From: JAGXQV01 sp041674485
Lineage (GTDB): Bacteria > Pseudomonadota > Gammaproteobacteria > Burkholderiales > Sulfuricellaceae
Length of the DNA: 6,505 nt
Reading direction: 5' to 3'
Assembly: GCA_041674485.1 (NCBI GenBank)
Contig: JBAYVP010000310.1
Location: 1 to 6,505, forward strand
In this document: positions 6,241 through 6,505 of the stretch, one piece after another
Numbering within the stretch: the stretch's first letter is position 1
How the letters are laid out: every line of letters starts with the position of its first letter
Made by a program: the position numbers and the translations under genes
The notes under the pieces: generated by a model
The model's input: the letters and a program-made list of their open reading frames with translations, nothing else
Database searches by the model: none
What the model was told of the DNA's origin: nothing

Positions 6241-6256
6241 CGACAACAAATTGTCG
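6241..6256. promoter_or_regulatory. 16-bp palindrome upstream of menD, possible operator
   Basis: CGACAA (6241-6246) and TTGTCG (6251-6256) are inverted around CAAA, about 90 bp upstream of the menD ATG in AT-rich sequence where a promoter would be expected. It does not match the FNR consensus. I could not pick out convincing -35 and -10 elements for menD. Confidence 0.3.
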
Positions 6257-6307
6257 CTTGTGAAGTTGCGGTTTCAGGTAAAGGTCGCAATTTCTGATAA
6301 GAATTTT

Positions 6308-6429
6308 TCACGCTTTAGACGCGAAGCCGCGAAGAAGTGGGGGCGAGTTAAGAGTGGGCGGTCTCATTCCCAACGCGCAAAAAAAGATACAGGTTCGGTT
6401 CTCTTCGCGCCTTCGCGTCTAAAGCGTGA
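6308..6429. repeat. 122-bp inverted-repeat element
   Basis: Arms 6308-6335 (starting TCACGCTTTAGACGCGAAG) and 6402-6429 are complementary over 28 bases with one mismatch, around a 66-bp spacer. The arms resemble dispersed intergenic repeats built on the phrase 'cgcgaag' that I associate with proteobacterial genomes. An 80-codon open frame crosses both arms (6251-6493) but is rich in Lys, Arg and Ser, has no ribosome site or recognisable domain, and is best read as non-coding. Confidence 0.75.
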
Positions 6430-6441
6430 GTCGGTTTGGCT

Positions 6442-6458
6442 GTTCGCCAAAAGCGAAC
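6442..6458. repeat. Short stem-loop near the right edge
   Basis: GTTCGC (6442-6447) pairs with GCGAAC (6453-6458) around CAAAA. It sits between the larger inverted-repeat element and the next stem-loop. Confidence 0.4.
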
Positions 6459-6460
6459 CT

Positions 6461-6488
6461 CCTTTTTCCAGTGCAGTCTGGAAAAAGG
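6461..6488. repeat. 11-bp perfect stem-loop at the right edge
   Basis: CCTTTTTCCAG (6461-6471) is exactly complementary to CTGGAAAAAGG (6478-6488) around TGCAGT. There is no T-tract beyond it. The last bases, TAGGAGTCTGTCGGA, look like they could begin another repeat or an insertion-sequence end, but the window stops there. Confidence 0.55.
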
Positions 6489-6505
6489 CCTAGGAGTCTG
6501 TCGGA

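Larger units (their letters stand above)
6151..6505. other. Gene-free stretch upstream of menD
   Basis: These 355 bases hold the menD leader and the stem-loops listed separately. I see no convincing protein, tRNA or other RNA gene. The direct repeat AATCATTA (6202-6209 and 6213-6220) lies in the AT-rich part. The density of fold-back sequence suggests accumulated small repeats rather than an organised regulatory region. Confidence 0.6.

Noticed and set aside
6251..6493. 80-codon plus-strand open frame starting TTG
   Set aside because: It translates both arms of an inverted repeat; no Shine-Dalgarno, no domain, basic low-information product.

Overview
The window looks like part of the chromosome of a GC-rich denitrifying or N2O-respiring proteobacterium, most likely a betaproteobacterium. 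That lineage is inferred from protein character and codon use only; I cannot name a genus. Four genes are well supported: a periplasmic TlpA-like thioredoxin (137-643, +), o-succinylbenzoate synthase menC (654-1718, +), a Sec-exported (clade II type) nitrous-oxide reductase nosZ (1923-4220, +), and menD (4453-6150, -). MenC and MenD are steps of menaquinone synthesis; NosZ is a terminal reductase fed from the quinol pool.

Layout. 1-136 holds a long imperfect palindrome and then the Shine-Dalgarno and TTG start of tlpA. tlpA and menC are 10 bp apart and probably co-transcribed, both with TTG starts. The 204 bp between menC and nosZ is regulatory: two FNR/DNR-type boxes exactly 72 bp apart, each followed at the same distance by an identical 11-base TTGCACACTGC element, which places the conserved -10 bases where a class II FNR promoter needs them. 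A perfect 14-bp hairpin overlaps the inferred start of the second promoter. nosZ ends facing menD; between these convergent genes is a 162-bp palindrome. Upstream of menD (6151-6505) I see no convincing gene, only a small GC hairpin, a 16-bp palindrome, a 122-bp inverted-repeat element and two further stem-loops at the window edge.

How the genes fit together. Under low oxygen, an FNR/DNR regulator would switch on nosZ. NosZ has all seven CuZ histidines and a complete CuA site, so it should be an active N2O reductase. MenC and MenD supply the low-potential quinone that clade II Nos systems are thought to use. The TlpA-like protein could keep the CuA cysteines or a copper chaperone reduced; that link is inference from proximity. 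No nosR, nosB, nosD, nosF, nosY or nosL is visible, so nosZ stands as a single-gene unit here.

I found no evidence for a wholly new system. The most interesting signals are the duplicated FNR promoter with its hairpin, the lone nosZ between two menaquinone genes, and long unrelated palindromes at the gene boundaries.
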